Assembly (NCBI GenBank): GCA_026397725.1
Contig: JAPLUI010000245.1
Span: 1 to 62,106 of the forward strand
Direction: 5' to 3'
Origin: Verrucomicrobiota bacterium
Lineage (GTDB): Bacteria > Verrucomicrobiota > Verrucomicrobiia > Verrucomicrobiales > Akkermansiaceae
DNA: 62,106 nt
A program made the position numbers and the translations under genes. The stretch's first letter is position 1. Each line of letters starts with the position of its first letter. The notes below the pieces were generated by a model. That model was given only the letters and a program-made list of their open reading frames with translations. It made no database searches and had not been told where the DNA came from. This document shows, one piece after another, positions 61,939 through 62,106 of the stretch.

Positions 61939-62106
61939 CAAGAGCAGAACAATAAAGGGTGCAGCGAACAAGCCCGGTTGGGGCCGGGAACCCCGCTTAT
62001 GCGTTTTGTGTTTGGTCCGGGTCGCCGGGAACCTCCCGCAACTCCAGTTGGGTTAACTGGCAAGTGCCCGACAAGCCCCATCCCGGCCTATCCGTGCCTG
62101 CCTTCA
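61939..62106. other. non-coding tail with inverted repeats
   Basis: The end of the window has CCCTAACAAG just inside the previous stop, a GGGGCCGGGAACCCC hairpin (about 61978-61993) and CCAGTT-GGGTT-AACTGG (about 62043-62059). The arrangement vaguely recalls an integron attC site, but core-site pairing is poor. Confidence 0.35.

Noticed and set aside
61939..62106. attC-like integron recombination site after the orphan gene
   Set aside because: CTAACAAG and a later GCTTATGCGTT suggested an attC, but the outer core sites do not pair as GTTRRRY/RYYYAAC, and the site lies on the wrong side of the integrase remnant for a cassette array.

Overview
The window is GC-rich and densely coding, and it looks chromosomal. 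The gene content suggests a Verrucomicrobiota bacterium or a close PVC relative: secreted rhamnosidases (GH106, GH78), c-type cytochrome/beta-propeller proteins of the hydrazine-synthase-alpha-like kind, SUMF1-fold domains, a secreted HGGxSRRR repeat protein, DUF5054-type glycosidase and decayed integron-integrase-like recombinases. Many genes have no clear Shine-Dalgarno sequence. I saw no tRNA, rRNA or CRISPR array. The taxonomic call is inference.

Layout. 1-9866 (minus strand): a tightly coupled operon of a diheme cytochrome/SUMF1-fold protein, a GH78 rhamnosidase and a GH106 rhamnosidase. 10108-13494: SulP transporter and CYTH-CHAD protein. 13783-15065: small lipoprotein and a decayed integron-integrase-like element. 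15286-19576: GH38-like glycosidase and sodium:solute symporter. 20104-32915: three cytochrome/propeller genes of one family, a YVTN-propeller/MauG-like diheme protein and a glycosidase-GT2 fusion. 32978-36265: tandem-domain adenylate kinase and CstA. 36530-41797: two large secreted repeat proteins. 41863-47848: riboflavin synthase, a eukaryote-type HisA, and E1-alpha, E1-beta and E2 of a 2-oxoacid dehydrogenase, interrupted by a broken antitoxin and a Uma2-type nuclease. 47968-49985: ECF sigma factor and a membrane protein that looks like an anti-sigma segment joined to a YfbK-type protein without its vWA domain. 50146-56440: BaiN-like flavoprotein, TSUP permease, secreted propeller and sialate O-acetylesterase. 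56447-61167 (mostly minus): a ruined defence island. 61531-61938: one AT-richer orphan gene.

How the genes work together. The polysaccharide part pairs secreted glycosidases and an esterase with transporters, and with four secreted multi-domain heme proteins of one family plus a MauG-like protein. The repeated linkage of these heme proteins to glycan genes suggests an undescribed periplasmic or surface redox system connected to glycan use. The defence part holds pieces of a DUF499/DUF3780/DUF1156 anti-phage system, two different VapBC modules each preceded by the same 80-bp repeat, a three-Cys-motif DUF5131 gene and a TcmP stub. The island is bounded by an integrase-like element that has an inverted copy 46 kb away.

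A sequence-wide signal also stands out. The pentamer GTTAG/CTAAC is placed in genes by means of otherwise rare codons, and nearly every leucine TTA codon I checked sits inside it.
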